A DNA stretch of 64,000 nucleotides from Pseudomarimonas salicorniae. Its GTDB lineage: Bacteria > Pseudomonadota > Gammaproteobacteria > Xanthomonadales > Xanthomonadaceae. This document shows positions 48,980 through 60,215 of this stretch, piece after piece; position 1 is the first letter of the stretch; each line of letters starts with the position of its first letter. The position numbers and the translations under genes were made by a program. The notes under the pieces were generated by a model. It did no database searches. It worked only from the letters and a program-made list of their open reading frames with translations, and was not told the origin of the DNA. The stretch lies in contig NZ_JALNMH010000010.1 in the NCBI RefSeq assembly GCF_023156535.1, positions 169,504 to 233,503 of the forward strand, read 5' to 3'.

Positions 48980-50083
48980 TCAGTCCTGGCCCTGGTCGAG
49001 GATGTCGTCGGCCAGCTTCTGCCAGGCAGGCAGGCGGTCGAGCATGCTGACCTGGCGCAGGTACTCCTCGTCGATCGGCTGCTTGGCGATGAGCGCGCGG
49101 GCGACATGGACGGCGCCGCCGACCCAGAACCCCCTTGCCTTGGAGCGGCTTGGCTGATGGTGGCTGGCGACTGCTTCGACGATCGGCATGGGCAGGCCCC
49201 ACATACCCAGCAGATAGGCCCCCGCCTCGGCGTAGTGCGGCCCGTCGCCTTCCAGCTCGCCTTCCTTGTTGAGGTACTGCACGCCCGGCAGGAGCATGCC
49301 GACTTCGGCCAGCAGGGCAGCGGTCGAGGCAAGTTCAGCGCTGCTGCCGGCCAGCAGGCGGGCGGCGAGCTGCGAAGAGAGCAGCGCGCGCTGGCGCATC
49401 GCATCGCGGTCAACCGCGGAGTTGGTCGAGTCCGAGAAGACCTCGGTTGCCAGCACCATCCTCCGCAGGATCTGCTGGCCGAGGCGGATCACCGCCGTTC
49501 GGATGTCGGAAATCGTACGGCCGCCCGAGAAGTACGCCGAGTTGCACAGGCGCAGCACCTTGGCCGCCATGGCCGGATCCTGCTGGATCAGGGTGGCCAG
49601 CGAGGCGGGCGAGACATCGGGATCGTCCAGCGCACGGGTCAGCGCCAGGTAGAGCTTGGGCGGCGGCGGCAGCTTGTCGATCCTGCCGATCGATCTCTGC
49701 AGCTCGGGTGAGCTCAGGATCTCCCGCAGTTCATCGATGCTCTCGACGGCCTCGAGCAGCTCCTCGGCACGCAACGGCTTGTTCAGGATGCGGTGGGCGC
49801 TGCCCAGCGCCTTCATCGCCTGTGACTCCTCGCTCTCGTCGAGGAGCATGATCCGCGCGGCCTCGGGATGGTGGCCGCGGATGCGGTCAAGCAGGGCGGT
49901 GCCCTCCATCCCGACCGGACGCAGCTCACAGAGCATCACGTCCACCTTGTTCGCCTGCGCAAAGGTCAGGGCCGACGTCGCATCGGCGCAGAACTGCAGC
50001 GTCCAGTCGACGCCGAGGTCTTCCAGAGCCGCCACGATGCCCTCGTTCAGACTGGCATCCCGTCCCACGACCAGTACGATCAC
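48980..50083 (-). CDS. HDOD-domain protein with degenerate receiver
   Basis: The 367-aa protein has an N-terminal CheY-like domain and a C-terminal HDOD domain ('KLPPPPKLYLALTRALDDPD', 'LIQQDPAMAAKVLRLCNSAY', 'AVIRLGQQILRRMVLATEV'). In the receiver the residue at the phosphorylated-Asp position is Glu ('MLCELRPVGMEG', Glu 53) and only one of the two N-terminal acidic residues is visible ('VVGRDAS'), while the conserved Lys is kept ('ILNKPLRAEE'). It should not be phosphorylated normally. HDOD proteins act in signalling, often with c-di-GMP or stress responses; role here unknown. Confidence 0.88.
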   Translation of the reverse strand: MIVLVVGRDASLNEGIVAALEDLGVDWTLQFCADATSALTFAQANKVDVMLCELRPVGMEGTALLDRIRGHHPEAARIMLLDESEESQAMKALGSAHRILNKPLRAEELLEAVESIDELREILSSPELQRSIGRIDKLPPPPKLYLALTRALDDPDVSPASLATLIQQDPAMAAKVLRLCNSAYFSGGRTISDIRTAVIRLGQQILRRMVLATEVFSDSTNSAVDRDAMRQRALLSSQLAARLLAGSSAELASTAALLAEVGMLLPGVQYLNKEGELEGDGPHYAEAGAYLLGMWGLPMPIVEAVASHHQPSRSKARGFWVGGAVHVARALIAKQPIDEEYLRQVSMLDRLPAWQKLADDILDQGQD

Positions 50084-50219
50084 GCCTTCCTCCTGGGTTC
50101 GGACCGCCGGCTACGGCCGGGCGCTGGGTGAAGACTACCGCAAGCGCGGGGAGCGGGTCACTGCGCCGCCACGGCGCCCGGGTCCAGCCCGGGGGCGCCG
50201 CGCGAAGGAGGGCGTCGGA

Positions 50220-50768
50220 TCAGTAGTTCGGGCGCTCCGGGAGCTGGTTGAAGCGCTCGATCGACTCGGCAATGATCCGCTTGGCTTCGTCGGCGCCGCC
50301 CCAGCCGTCGAGCTTGACCCACTTGCCCTTCTCGAGGTCCTTGTAGTGCTCGAAGAAGTGGCCGATGCGCTCCAGCCAGTGCGCGGACACGTGGCCGATG
50401 TCCTCGATGTGCTCGTAGCCGGCAAAGATCTTCGGCACCGGTACGGCGAGGATCTTCTCGTCGCTGCCGGCTTCGTCGGTCATCTTCAGCACGCCGACCG
50501 GGCGGCAGCGGATCACCGAGCCCGGCACCAGCGGCAGCGGCAGCACGACCAGCACGTCGGCGGGGTCGCCGTCACCGCACAGCGTGTGCGGCACGTAGCC
50601 GTAGTTGCACGGATAGCGCATGGGGGTCGACAGGATGCGGTCGACGAAGATCGCGCCGGTGGCCTTGTCGACCTCGTACTTGACCGGCTCGGCGTCCTTC
50701 GGGATTTCGATGATGACGTTGATTTCGTTCGGCACGTCGCGGCCGGTCGGGACGAGGTCGAGGCCCAT
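50220..50768 (-). CDS. ppa: Soluble inorganic pyrophosphatase
   Basis: The 182-aa family I pyrophosphatase hydrolyses PPi to drive biosynthesis. It starts [20 protein letters not shown] after an AAGGA ribosome-binding site. The active-site signature '[16 protein letters not shown]', together with '[13 protein letters not shown]' and '[17 protein letters not shown]', is complete, with the acidic metal ligands present. A second, membrane pyrophosphatase is encoded 1.8 kb away. Confidence 0.96.
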   Translation of the reverse strand: MGLDLVPTGRDVPNEINVIIEIPKDAEPVKYEVDKATGAIFVDRILSTPMRYPCNYGYVPHTLCGDGDPADVLVVLPLPLVPGSVIRCRPVGVLKMTDEAGSDEKILAVPVPKIFAGYEHIEDIGHVSAHWLERIGHFFEHYKDLEKGKWVKLDGWGGADEAKRIIAESIERFNQLPERPNY

Positions 50769-50929
50769 GGCGGATTCCTTCTGGATCGGAGGGCGGCGGC
50801 GGGCCGCCCGGAGGTCAGGGCGCGAATGATACGCCAGCCCCTGCTGCACCGCAGCATCGACGACCGCCCGCCACGCAGTCTTGCCCCGTGCTCTGGCAGG
50901 ATGCGCGCAGGCCCGCATGGAGAACGCCC

Positions 50930-52465
50930 GTGAACGAGGAGTTGATTGAGGTCCGCAACCTGCGCATGGAGGACTACGAGCAGATGGCCGAGGTCACCCG
51001 CCGCTGCTACGCGGGGATCGGCGGCCTGCCCTGGGGACTGCAGCACATCGGCAAGCTGCTCGACCTTTTCCCCGAGGGACAGCTCTGCGTCACCGTCGGC
51101 GGCAAGCCGGTGGCCTTCGCGCTCGCCATCATCGTCGACTACCCGAAGTTCGGCGATGCCCATCGCTACGAGGACATCACCGGCAAGCTGAGTTTCTCGA
51201 CCTTCGACCGCGACGGTGACGTGCTCTACGGGCTCGACATGATGGTCGACCCGGACTACCGCAACATGCGCCTCGGGGGGCGGCTCTACGACGCGCGCAA
51301 GGCCCTGTGCGAGAACCTCGGCCTGCGCGCGATCATCGCCGGTGGCCGCATTCCGGGCTATGCCGATCACGCCAGCCAGATGACTCCCAAGGAGTACATC
51401 GCACGGGTCGCCCAGAAGGACCTTTACGATCCGGTGCTGAGCTTCCAGATCGCCAACGGTTTCCACGTCCGCAAGGTGCTGACCGGGTACCTGCACTTCG
51501 ACACCGAATCCAAGGCCTACGCCACCCTCATCGAGTGGAACAACATCTACTGGCAGCCGAAGACCGATCTGCACAAGCGTCAGCGCAGCCTGGTCCGCAT
51601 CGGCCTGGTGCAGTGGCAGATGCGGCCGATCGAGTCGCTGGAGTCGCTGCTACAGCAGACCGAGTTCTATGTCGATGCGATGGGCGCGGTGCGCGCCGAC
51701 TTCCTGCTCCTGCCCGAGCTGTTCCACATGGGCATGATGGCCCGCTTCGGCGATGCCACGCCGGCCCAGGCGATCCGCCACCTCGCCGACGATACTCCCG
51801 CGATCTGCGACCGGCTCAGCCAACTGGCGGTCAGCTACAACATCAACATCATCGCCGGCAGTCTGCCGCTGAAGGAAAACGGCAAGCTCTACAACGTCGC
51901 CTACCTGCTGCGTCGGGACGGTTCCCGCGAGGAGCAGCGCAAGATCCACATTACTCCGGGCGAGCGGCGCTGGTGGGGCATGGTCGGCGGCAACCAGCTG
52001 CGCGCCTTCGATACCGACTGCGGCAAGATCGGCATCCTGATCTGCTATGACAGCGAGTTCCCAGAGCTGCCGCGGATCCTCGCCGACCAGGGCATGCAGA
52101 TCCTCTTCGTTCCCTTCCTGACCGAAATGAAGAACGGCTACCAGCGCGTGCGTCTGTGCACCCGCGCGCGGGCCATCGAGAACGAGTGCTACGTGGCGAT
52201 TGCCGGCGCGGTGGGCAGCCTGCCCAAGGTACAGGCCTCGGATACCCACTATGCGCAGTCGGCGGTATTCACCCCCTCCGACTACGCGTTCCCGGGCGAT
52301 TCGATCATCAACGAGGCCGCGCCGAACGCCGAGGCGCTGATGGTGGCCGAGGTCAATCTCGACCTGTTGCGCACCCTCCACGAGCACGGGACGGTGACCA
52401 TCCTCAAAGACCGCCTGCCCGAGCTCTACCAGCTGCGCTGGAACGGGCCCGAAGCCAACGACTAG
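50930..52465 (+). CDS. GNAT acetyltransferase-nitrilase fusion
   Basis: The 511-aa protein starts at GTG 50930, with GGAG 7 nt upstream. Residues 1-200 are a GNAT domain ('[20 protein letters not shown]', '[20 protein letters not shown]'). Residues about 225-510 are a carbon-nitrogen hydrolase with the triad Glu ('[12 protein letters not shown]'), Lys ('[17 protein letters not shown]') and Cys ('[18 protein letters not shown]'). Such fusions are known in many gammaproteobacteria; the substrate is unknown, possibly an amide acetylated by the first domain. It is convergent with hppA, separated by a bidirectional terminator. Confidence 0.88.
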   Translation: MNEELIEVRNLRMEDYEQMAEVTRRCYAGIGGLPWGLQHIGKLLDLFPEGQLCVTVGGKPVAFALAIIVDYPKFGDAHRYEDITGKLSFSTFDRDGDVLYGLDMMVDPDYRNMRLGGRLYDARKALCENLGLRAIIAGGRIPGYADHASQMTPKEYIARVAQKDLYDPVLSFQIANGFHVRKVLTGYLHFDTESKAYATLIEWNNIYWQPKTDLHKRQRSLVRIGLVQWQMRPIESLESLLQQTEFYVDAMGAVRADFLLLPELFHMGMMARFGDATPAQAIRHLADDTPAICDRLSQLAVSYNINIIAGSLPLKENGKLYNVAYLLRRDGSREEQRKIHITPGERRWWGMVGGNQLRAFDTDCGKIGILICYDSEFPELPRILADQGMQILFVPFLTEMKNGYQRVRLCTRARAIENECYVAIAGAVGSLPKVQASDTHYAQSAVFTPSDYAFPGDSIINEAAPNAEALMVAEVNLDLLRTLHEHGTVTILKDRLPELYQLRWNGPEAND

Positions 52466-52502
52466 ACCGGACATTTCCTGAGGGGGCGCGGTTGCGTAAA
52501 AA

Positions 52503-52540
52503 GAAGAAGGCCCGCATCGCGCGGGCCTTCTTCGTGCTTT
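52503..52540. terminator. Bidirectional intrinsic terminator
   Basis: A perfect 13-bp stem (52503-52515 with 52521-52533) with loop ATCGC is flanked by a T-run on the minus strand (TTCTTTTTA) and CTTTT on the plus strand. It lies between the convergent fusion gene and hppA and can serve both. Confidence 0.9.
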
Positions 52541-52580
52541 TGCCTCGACGGGCGACTCCCGGTCGCCCGCCGCGATGCCA

Positions 52581-54626
<2,046 letters not shown>

Positions 54627-54657
54627 GTGCTCTCCCCGGCTTGGCTAGATAAATGAA

Positions 54658-54690
54658 CGGCCGCTGAAATCGCGGCCGCACCCGAGTATA
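54658..54690 (-). promoter_or_regulatory. Possible hppA promoter and leader hairpin
   Basis: On the minus strand TATACT (54690-54685) is a good -10; no convincing -35 at 17 nt. Between it and the ATG a 7-bp hairpin (54658-54664 with 54672-54678, CGGCCGC/GCGGCCG) lies in the leader. Suggestive only. Confidence 0.35.
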
Positions 54691-54788
54691 GCCAAAGGTT
54701 CCGATGGCACCCGCCGCAGTGCAGCACGGCGCCCGGTGCTGGCGCTGCGACGCGCCGGCGGGGCCGGTGGAGGAGGCGCCCCGGTGGG

Positions 54789-56051
54789 TCAGCCGTCGCT
54801 GAGCGAGTAGTCGGCGAGCTTTCTGGCCACCGCCACGTTCTTCAGCCTCACGTAGGCGGGCAGGCCGTCCTTGCCGTAGGGCGGCGACGCCTCGCCGCGG
54901 ATCAGCGGGGCAAGGTATTCCCGGCAGGCCGCCGTGATGCCGTAGCCGTCACGGCGGATGTAGCCCTTGGGCATCTTCTTCTCGTGGTTGGCCACCTTGG
55001 TCAGCGGGGCCGGGACGATCTTCCAGCGGTAGGGCGCGCTCGAGCTGCGCTGGATCACCGGCATGACGCCGTGCTGGCCGGCCAGCGCGTACTCGACCGC
55101 CTTTTCCCCCACGGCCCAGGCGTGATCGTGGTCGACCTGGGAGGCGAGGTGCCGCGCCGAGCGCTGCAGGTAGTCCGGCACCGCCCAGTGGACCTTTATG
55201 TTCAGGTTGTCCTTGACCAGGGCGGCGATCGCCGGCCCGACGCCGCCGAGCTGGCTGTGACCGAAGGCGTCCTTGCCGCCGGCCTCGGCCACAAACCGAC
55301 CGTCGGCATGGCGCAGCCCCTCGGAGACCACCACCGTGCACCAGCCGACCTTGTCGACCGTGGCCTTCACCTTGGAGAGAAAGGTCGTCTGGTCGAAGGC
55401 GATCTCGGGGAACAGGATCAGGTGCGGCGGGTCATCCGCCTCGCGCTGGGCCAGGCCCGCGGCAGCTGCGATCCAGCCGGCGTGGCGGCCCATCACCTCC
55501 ATGACGAAGACCTTGGTCGAGGACTCCGACATCGAGGCGACGTCGAGGCAGGCTTCCAGCACCGAGACCGCGGTGTACTTGGCCACCGAGCCGAAGCCCG
55601 GGCAGCAGTCGGTGACCGCGAGGTCGTTGTCCACGGTCTTGGGCACGCCGATGCAGGCCAGCTCGTAGCCCAGCTGGCGGCTGACCTCGGCCACCTTCAG
55701 CGAGGTGTCGGCCGAGTCGTTGCCGCCGTTGTAGAGCAGGTAGCGGATATCGTGGGCGCGCAGGACCTCGATCAGGCGCTCGTAGTGGCGGCGGTCGGCC
55801 TCCAGCGACTTCAGCTTGAATCGGCAGGAGCCGAACGCACCGCCCGGGGTGTGGGCGAGGCCGCGGATGGCGGCGGCCGACTCCTTCGAGGTGTCGATCA
55901 GGTCCTCGCGCAGGGCGCCGATGATGCCGTTTCGCGCGGCATAGACCTTCAGCCCCTGGGCCCGGGCGGTGCTGATGACCGCCGCGGCGGTGGTGTTGAT
56001 GACGGCGGTGACGCCTCCGGATTGGGCGTACAGCAGCTTTCCACGGGCCAT
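54789..56051 (-). CDS. pfp: Pyrophosphate-type 6-phosphofructokinase
   Basis: The 420-aa enzyme phosphorylates fructose-6-phosphate using PPi, reversibly. The N-terminus 'KLLYAQSGGVTAVINTTAAA' and 'IRYLLYNGGNDSADTSLK' have Asp after GGN (ATP enzymes have GDG), and 'GVPKTVDNDLAVTDCCPGFG' has Lys in place of the Gly that ATP enzymes need. 'VMEVMGRHAGWIAAAAGLA' is also conserved. This points to PPi rather than ATP. Beside a membrane pyrophosphatase and near ppa it makes a PPi-linked glycolytic neighbourhood. Divergent from adk. Confidence 0.92.
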   Translation of the reverse strand: MARGKLLYAQSGGVTAVINTTAAAVISTARAQGLKVYAARNGIIGALREDLIDTSKESAAAIRGLAHTPGGAFGSCRFKLKSLEADRRHYERLIEVLRAHDIRYLLYNGGNDSADTSLKVAEVSRQLGYELACIGVPKTVDNDLAVTDCCPGFGSVAKYTAVSVLEACLDVASMSESSTKVFVMEVMGRHAGWIAAAAGLAQREADDPPHLILFPEIAFDQTTFLSKVKATVDKVGWCTVVVSEGLRHADGRFVAEAGGKDAFGHSQLGGVGPAIAALVKDNLNIKVHWAVPDYLQRSARHLASQVDHDHAWAVGEKAVEYALAGQHGVMPVIQRSSSAPYRWKIVPAPLTKVANHEKKMPKGYIRRDGYGITAACREYLAPLIRGEASPPYGKDGLPAYVRLKNVAVARKLADYSLSDG

Positions 56052-56074
56052 GCGGGACTCCACGAGGGTTTAAA

Positions 56075-56103
56075 TTGACTTGCCGGAGCCGGGCGGCTAG
56101 CGT
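56075..56103 (+). promoter_or_regulatory. Predicted adk promoter
   Basis: TTGACT (56075-56080) and TAGCGT (56098-56103) at 17 nt spacing, about 100 nt before the adk ATG in the divergent gap with pfp. Good -35, fair -10. Confidence 0.5.
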
Positions 56104-56201
56104 TGGCCCGTTTCGCGCTGCGGCGCTCCGCCAGTGTAGCGGGAGCGGTCTTTTCCGCCAGCGCGCCCGAATTCCCTTTGGCTTTTCAGGAAACACCCAC
56201 G

Positions 56202-56783
56202 ATGCGACTGGTCCTGTTGGGAGCGCCCGGTTCGGGCAAGGGCACCCAGGCAACCCGGCTCAAGGAGGCACTCGCGGTGCCGCACATCTCCACCGGCGAT
56301 CTGCTTCGGGCTGCGGTGGCGGCGGGTTCGCCGCTGGGCCAGAAGGCCAAGGCCGTCATGGAGCGCGGCGAGCTGGTGTCCGACGAAATCGTCCTCGGCA
56401 TGCTCGAGGAGCGCCTCGGCCAGAGCGATGTGGCCAAGGGCTTCATCCTGGACGGCTATCCGCGCAATCTCGCCCAGGCCAACGCCCTGGACGCGCTTCT
56501 GAACCGGATCGGCCAGCCGGTCGACCTCGCCGTCCAGCTCGACGTCGGTACCGAGCTGCTGATTCAGCGCATTGCCGGCCGCGCCCAGGCCGAAGGTCGT
56601 GCCGATGACAATCCGGAGTCGGTGCGCAATCGCCTGCGCGTCTACACCGACCAGACTGCCCCGGTGATCGACTTCTACCGCGGCCAGGGGAAGCTGGTCT
56701 GCGTGTACGGCGTGGGCAGTATGGAAGAGGTCTCGCAGCGCGTCATCGACGCGATCAAGGGCCATCAGCCCGCGAAAGCCTGA
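56202..56783 (+). CDS. adk: Adenylate kinase
   Basis: Adk interconverts AMP+ATP and 2 ADP. The 193-aa short-lid form starts MRLVLLGAPGSGKGTQATRL (Walker A) after AGGAA, then 'ISTGDLLRAAVAAGSPLG', 'GFILDGYPRNLAQANALD' and 'NPESVRNRLRVYTDQTAPV'. No zinc-finger LID is present. The AUG at 56103 is not needed. AMP recycling suits a PPi-based energy economy, but adk is present in all bacteria. Confidence 0.97.
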   Translation: MRLVLLGAPGSGKGTQATRLKEALAVPHISTGDLLRAAVAAGSPLGQKAKAVMERGELVSDEIVLGMLEERLGQSDVAKGFILDGYPRNLAQANALDALLNRIGQPVDLAVQLDVGTELLIQRIAGRAQAEGRADDNPESVRNRLRVYTDQTAPVIDFYRGQGKLVCVYGVGSMEEVSQRVIDAIKGHQPAKA

Positions 56784-56799
56784 CCGTTTCTCGCCTGCC

Positions 56800-57330
56800 G
56801 TGGCACCCGTGGTGCGCGTGCTGCTGGACCTGTGCCTGCTTCGCCGCGGGCCACAGGACCTGCCCTATTCGCCGACCCTGACCCGCAACCTGGTGCTGGT
56901 CGGGCTGGGCTGCGATCTGCTCTACGTCTCGCTGCTCGAGGTGCCCGGCGCGCTGCCGCGGGTGGGCTTCGGGCTGGCGATGGCCCTGCTGGTGCCGTGG
57001 CTGCTGCTGAGCTGGCGCCGTCACAGCGAGCGCTACGCGCAAACGCTGGGTGCCCTGGTCGGTACCGGCGTGCTGTTCACCCTGGCCTTTCTGCCGATTG
57101 CACTGTGGGCTCAGCAGCACGCACCGCCGGAAGGCGTGAAGGAGCTGACGCGGGAGCAGATTGCCGCCGGCTGGATGGTCCTCGGCATGCTCGGCTGGAA
57201 GCTGGCGGTCAATGGCCACATCCTGCGCCACGCGCTCGACCTGCCGCGCGTGGCCGGGCTCGCACTGGCCCTGGCCTGGTTCCTGGTCGAGTTCAACGTC
57301 GACCGTCTGCTGTTCGGAGTCACCGAGTGA
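56800..57330 (+). CDS. Membrane protein, function unknown
   Basis: The 176-aa protein (GTG 56800 or 56809) has about four membrane helices: 'NLVLVGLGCDLLYVSLL', 'VGFGLAMALLVPWLLLSW', 'GTGVLFTLAFLPIALW' and 'VAGLALALAWFLVEF'. Charged segments such as 'RRHSERYAQT' and 'QHAPPEGVKELTREQI' connect them. I do not recognise the family. It sits between adk and mpl and overlaps mpl by 4 nt (GTGA), so it is likely cotranscribed with them. Confidence 0.65.
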   Translation: MAPVVRVLLDLCLLRRGPQDLPYSPTLTRNLVLVGLGCDLLYVSLLEVPGALPRVGFGLAMALLVPWLLLSWRRHSERYAQTLGALVGTGVLFTLAFLPIALWAQQHAPPEGVKELTREQIAAGWMVLGMLGWKLAVNGHILRHALDLPRVAGLALALAWFLVEFNVDRLLFGVTE

Positions 57331-58685
57331 AACTGCATGTCCTGGGCGTGTGCGGCACCTTCATGGGCGGCGTGGCGGCCCTTGCCCGCGAGCGTGGCGA
57401 CGCCGTCGAGGGCAGCGACCAGAACGTCTATCCGCCAATGTCGACCCAGCTCGAGGCCCTGGGCATCGCCCTGCGCCAAGGCTATCTGCCCGAGCACATC
57501 GGCGCCGACGTCGACCAGGTGGTGGTCGGCAATGCGCTGTCGCGCGGGAATCCCGCGGTTGAGGCGCTGCTCGACTCCGGCCGTCCCTACACCTCGGGCG
57601 CGCAGTGGCTTGCCGAGCAGGTCCTGCCCGGGCGCCGGGTACTGGCGGTGGCGGGCACCCATGGCAAGACCACGACCAGCAGCCTGCTGGCCTGGATCCT
57701 CGAGCATGCCGGACGGTCGCCGGGGTTCCTGATCGGTGGTGTGCCGCAGAACTTCCCGGTCTCGGCGCGGCTGGGCGCAGGAGACTGTTTCGTGGTCGAG
57801 GCGGACGAGTACGACACCGCCTTCTTCGACAAGCGCTCGAAGTTCGTCCACTACCGGCCCGAGGTCGCCATCCTCAACAATCTTGAGTACGACCACGCCG
57901 ATATCTTCCCCGACCTTGCCGCCATCCAGCGCCAGTTCCACCATCTCGTGCGCACGGTGCCGCGCAAGGGCAGACTGGTGGTGAACGCCGAGGACGCCGC
58001 GCTTGAAGCGGTACTGGCGATGGGCGCCTGGACCCCGGTCGAGCGCTTTGCCATCGACCGCGAGGCGGACTGGACCGCCCGCCTGGCCGAGCCCTCCGGC
58101 GCCCGCTTCGAGGTGCTGCACAAGGGGCGCCCGCTCGGCGAAGTGACCTGGCCGCTGTTCGGCCGGCACAACGTGATGAATGCGCTGGCAGCGGTGGCTG
58201 CCGCGGCGGCGGTGGGCGTCGATCCGATGGCGGCGCTGGCCGCCCTACCTGGCTTCGGCAGTGCCCGCCGACGCCTGGAAAAGCTGGCCGAGCGCGACGG
58301 GATCGTGGTCTACGACGATTTCGCCCACCATCCCACGGCCATCACCACCACCCTCGAAGGCCTGCGCGCCACGCCGGGTGGCCGCGTGCTGGCGGTGCTT
58401 GAGCCGCGCAGCAACTCGATGCGACTGGGCGCCCACTCCGCCGCGCTGGGTCCGGCGCTGCGTTCGGCCGATGCGGTCTTCCTCCTGCGTCGTCCGGAAC
58501 TGCCCTGGGACGCCGAGGCGGTCCTCGAAGGCCACGCCGGACCGGGCGCGGTGGCAGCCAGCGTCGATGCCCTGCTTGAGGCGGTGCAGGCCGAGGTACG
58601 CCGCGGCGACCGGGTGGTCTTCATGTCCAACGGCGGATTCGAGGCCGCCCCGCAGCGCTTCGCCCGCTGGCTGCAGGAGCGCTGA
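57327..58685 (+). CDS. mpl: UDP-MurNAc:L-alanyl-gamma-D-glutamyl-meso-DAP ligase
   Basis: Mpl recycles the murein tripeptide by attaching it to UDP-MurNAc. The 452-aa protein has the Mur-ligase ATP site 'GTHGKTTTSSLLAWILEHA' near residue 110, 'CFVVEADEYDTAFFDKRSKF', 'VAILNNLEYDHADIFPDL' and 'YDDFAHHPTAITTTLEGLR' with 'LEPRSNSMRLGAHS', the Mpl variant of the MurC-like C-terminal domain. GTG 57327 overlaps the previous stop. Confidence 0.95.
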   Translation: MKLHVLGVCGTFMGGVAALARERGDAVEGSDQNVYPPMSTQLEALGIALRQGYLPEHIGADVDQVVVGNALSRGNPAVEALLDSGRPYTSGAQWLAEQVLPGRRVLAVAGTHGKTTTSSLLAWILEHAGRSPGFLIGGVPQNFPVSARLGAGDCFVVEADEYDTAFFDKRSKFVHYRPEVAILNNLEYDHADIFPDLAAIQRQFHHLVRTVPRKGRLVVNAEDAALEAVLAMGAWTPVERFAIDREADWTARLAEPSGARFEVLHKGRPLGEVTWPLFGRHNVMNALAAVAAAAAVGVDPMAALAALPGFGSARRRLEKLAERDGIVVYDDFAHHPTAITTTLEGLRATPGGRVLAVLEPRSNSMRLGAHSAALGPALRSADAVFLLRRPELPWDAEAVLEGHAGPGAVAASVDALLEAVQAEVRRGDRVVFMSNGGFEAAPQRFARWLQER

Positions 58686-58738
58686 TCTCGCCGCGGCGTT
58701 GACGCGACTTTGCGCTGCATCCGACGTAACCTCCCCGC

Positions 58739-59314
58739 ATGGTCCAGCTCGCCCTGTTTCCGCTCAACACCGTCCTCTTCCCCGGCGGCGAACTGCGGCT
58801 GCGGATCTTCGAGCCGCGTTACCTGTCGATGGTCCGTGACTGCACGCGCGACAACCTGCCCTTCGGCGTGTGCAGGATCCTGCACGGACAGGAGATCGGT
58901 GAGGCTGCAGTGCCGGCCGCCTACGGCACCGCGGCGCGGATCGTCGATTTCCACGTCGATGATCGCGGCCTTCTAGGAATCGTCACGCACGGCGAGCGCC
59001 GCTTCCATGTCGAGGAGCCGCGCCTTCGCGATACCGGCCTGCTGGTGGCCAGGGTGAACTGGATCGAGCCGCGCTGCGAGCCGCTGCAGCCCGAGCACGC
59101 CCTGCTGGCCTCCCTGCTTGAGCGCATGCTGGAGCGTGCCGGTGGGCTGCACGCCAAGGCCGGGCCGTCGCTCTACGACGACGCCGAGTGGGTCGGCTTC
59201 CGGCTCTGTGAGCTGCTGCCGCTGGATGACGACGAGCGCCAGCACATGCTCCAAGTCGACAATCCGCACCAGCGCCTGCAGCGCCTGCTCGAGCTGCTGC
59301 CCTCGATGGCCTGA
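58739..59314 (+). CDS. Stand-alone LON substrate-binding-domain protein
   Basis: The 191-aa protein begins 'VQLALFPLNTVLFPGGELRL' and 'FEPRYLSMVRDCTRDNLPFG', the start of the Lon N-terminal domain, and continues through it ('FHVDDRGLLGIVTHGERRF', 'EWVGFRLCELLPLDDDERQH'). There is no AAA+ or protease domain. Such proteins are conserved in many bacteria but uncharacterised. A role in recognising misfolded proteins is inferred from the Lon homologue only. Confidence 0.85.
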   Translation: MVQLALFPLNTVLFPGGELRLRIFEPRYLSMVRDCTRDNLPFGVCRILHGQEIGEAAVPAAYGTAARIVDFHVDDRGLLGIVTHGERRFHVEEPRLRDTGLLVARVNWIEPRCEPLQPEHALLASLLERMLERAGGLHAKAGPSLYDDAEWVGFRLCELLPLDDDERQHMLQVDNPHQRLQRLLELLPSMA

Positions 59315-59383
59315 AAGCCATCGAACACCGTCCCCGGCGGCAGTCGGTAGAGTAGTCGCAGACCCCATCCATCGGAGAACTCC

Positions 59384-60205
59384 ATGAGCGCTAGCCTGGC
59401 CGGCAAGACCCTGTTCATCACCGGCGCCTCGCGCGGTATCGGTCTCGCCATCGCCCTGCGTGCGGCCAAGGAAGGGGCGAACATCGCCATCGCGGCGAAA
59501 TCCGCGGTCGCCAACCCCAAGCTGCCCGGCACGATCCACTCCGCTGCCGCCGAGGTCGAGGCAGCCGGCGGGCAGGCGCTGGCCCTGCGTTGCGATATCC
59601 GCGAGGAGGACGAGGTGCAGGCGGCGGTGGCGGCGACGGTCGAACGCTTCGGCGGCATCGACATCCTGGTCAACAACGCCAGCGCGATCTGGCTGAAGGG
59701 TCTCGCCGAGACGCCGATGAAGCGCTTCGACCTGATGCAGCAGGTCAATGCCCGCGGCAGTTTCCTCTGCGCTCAGGTCTGCCTGCCCCATCTGCGCAAG
59801 GCGTACAACCCGCAGATCCTTACCCTGGCGCCGCCACCGACGCTGGCGCCGCGTTGGTGGGGGCCGCATACCGGCTACACCCTGGCCAAGATGGGCATGA
59901 GCTTCGTCACCCTCGGGCTGGCCGCCGAACTCGGCCCGCAGGGCATCGGCGTCAGCGCGCTGTGGCCACAGACGGTGATCGCCACCGACGCGCTGAAGAT
60001 GATTCCCGGCGTCGATGAAGCCGGCTGCCGCACGCCGCAGATCGTCGCCGACGCCGCGGCGGTGATCCTGGCAAGGCCTGCGGCCGAGAACAACGGCCGC
60101 TTCTTCCTCGATGAGGCGGTGCTGCGCGAGGCCGGGGTCGAGGACTTCTCGGCCTACGCGGTCGACCCCGATCAACCGCTGCTCCCCGACCTGTTCCTCG
60201 ACTGA
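59384..60205 (+). CDS. Short-chain dehydrogenase/reductase (HSDL2-like)
   Basis: The 273-aa cytoplasmic enzyme has 'LFITGASRGIGLAIALRAAK' (TGxxxGIG), 'DILVNNASAIWLKGLAETPM' and the active-site 'YTLAKMGMSFVTLGLAAEL' (YxxxK), with 'PGTIHSAAAEVEAAGGQAL' early on, which matches the HSDL2-type SDR group. NAD(P)-dependent; substrate unknown, possibly a fatty-acid or steroid-type alcohol. It has an AGAACTCC region before the ATG and is convergent with hemL. Confidence 0.9.
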   Translation: MSASLAGKTLFITGASRGIGLAIALRAAKEGANIAIAAKSAVANPKLPGTIHSAAAEVEAAGGQALALRCDIREEDEVQAAVAATVERFGGIDILVNNASAIWLKGLAETPMKRFDLMQQVNARGSFLCAQVCLPHLRKAYNPQILTLAPPPTLAPRWWGPHTGYTLAKMGMSFVTLGLAAELGPQGIGVSALWPQTVIATDALKMIPGVDEAGCRTPQIVADAAAVILARPAAENNGRFFLDEAVLREAGVEDFSAYAVDPDQPLLPDLFLD

Positions 60206-60215
60206 TCCGGCAGGC

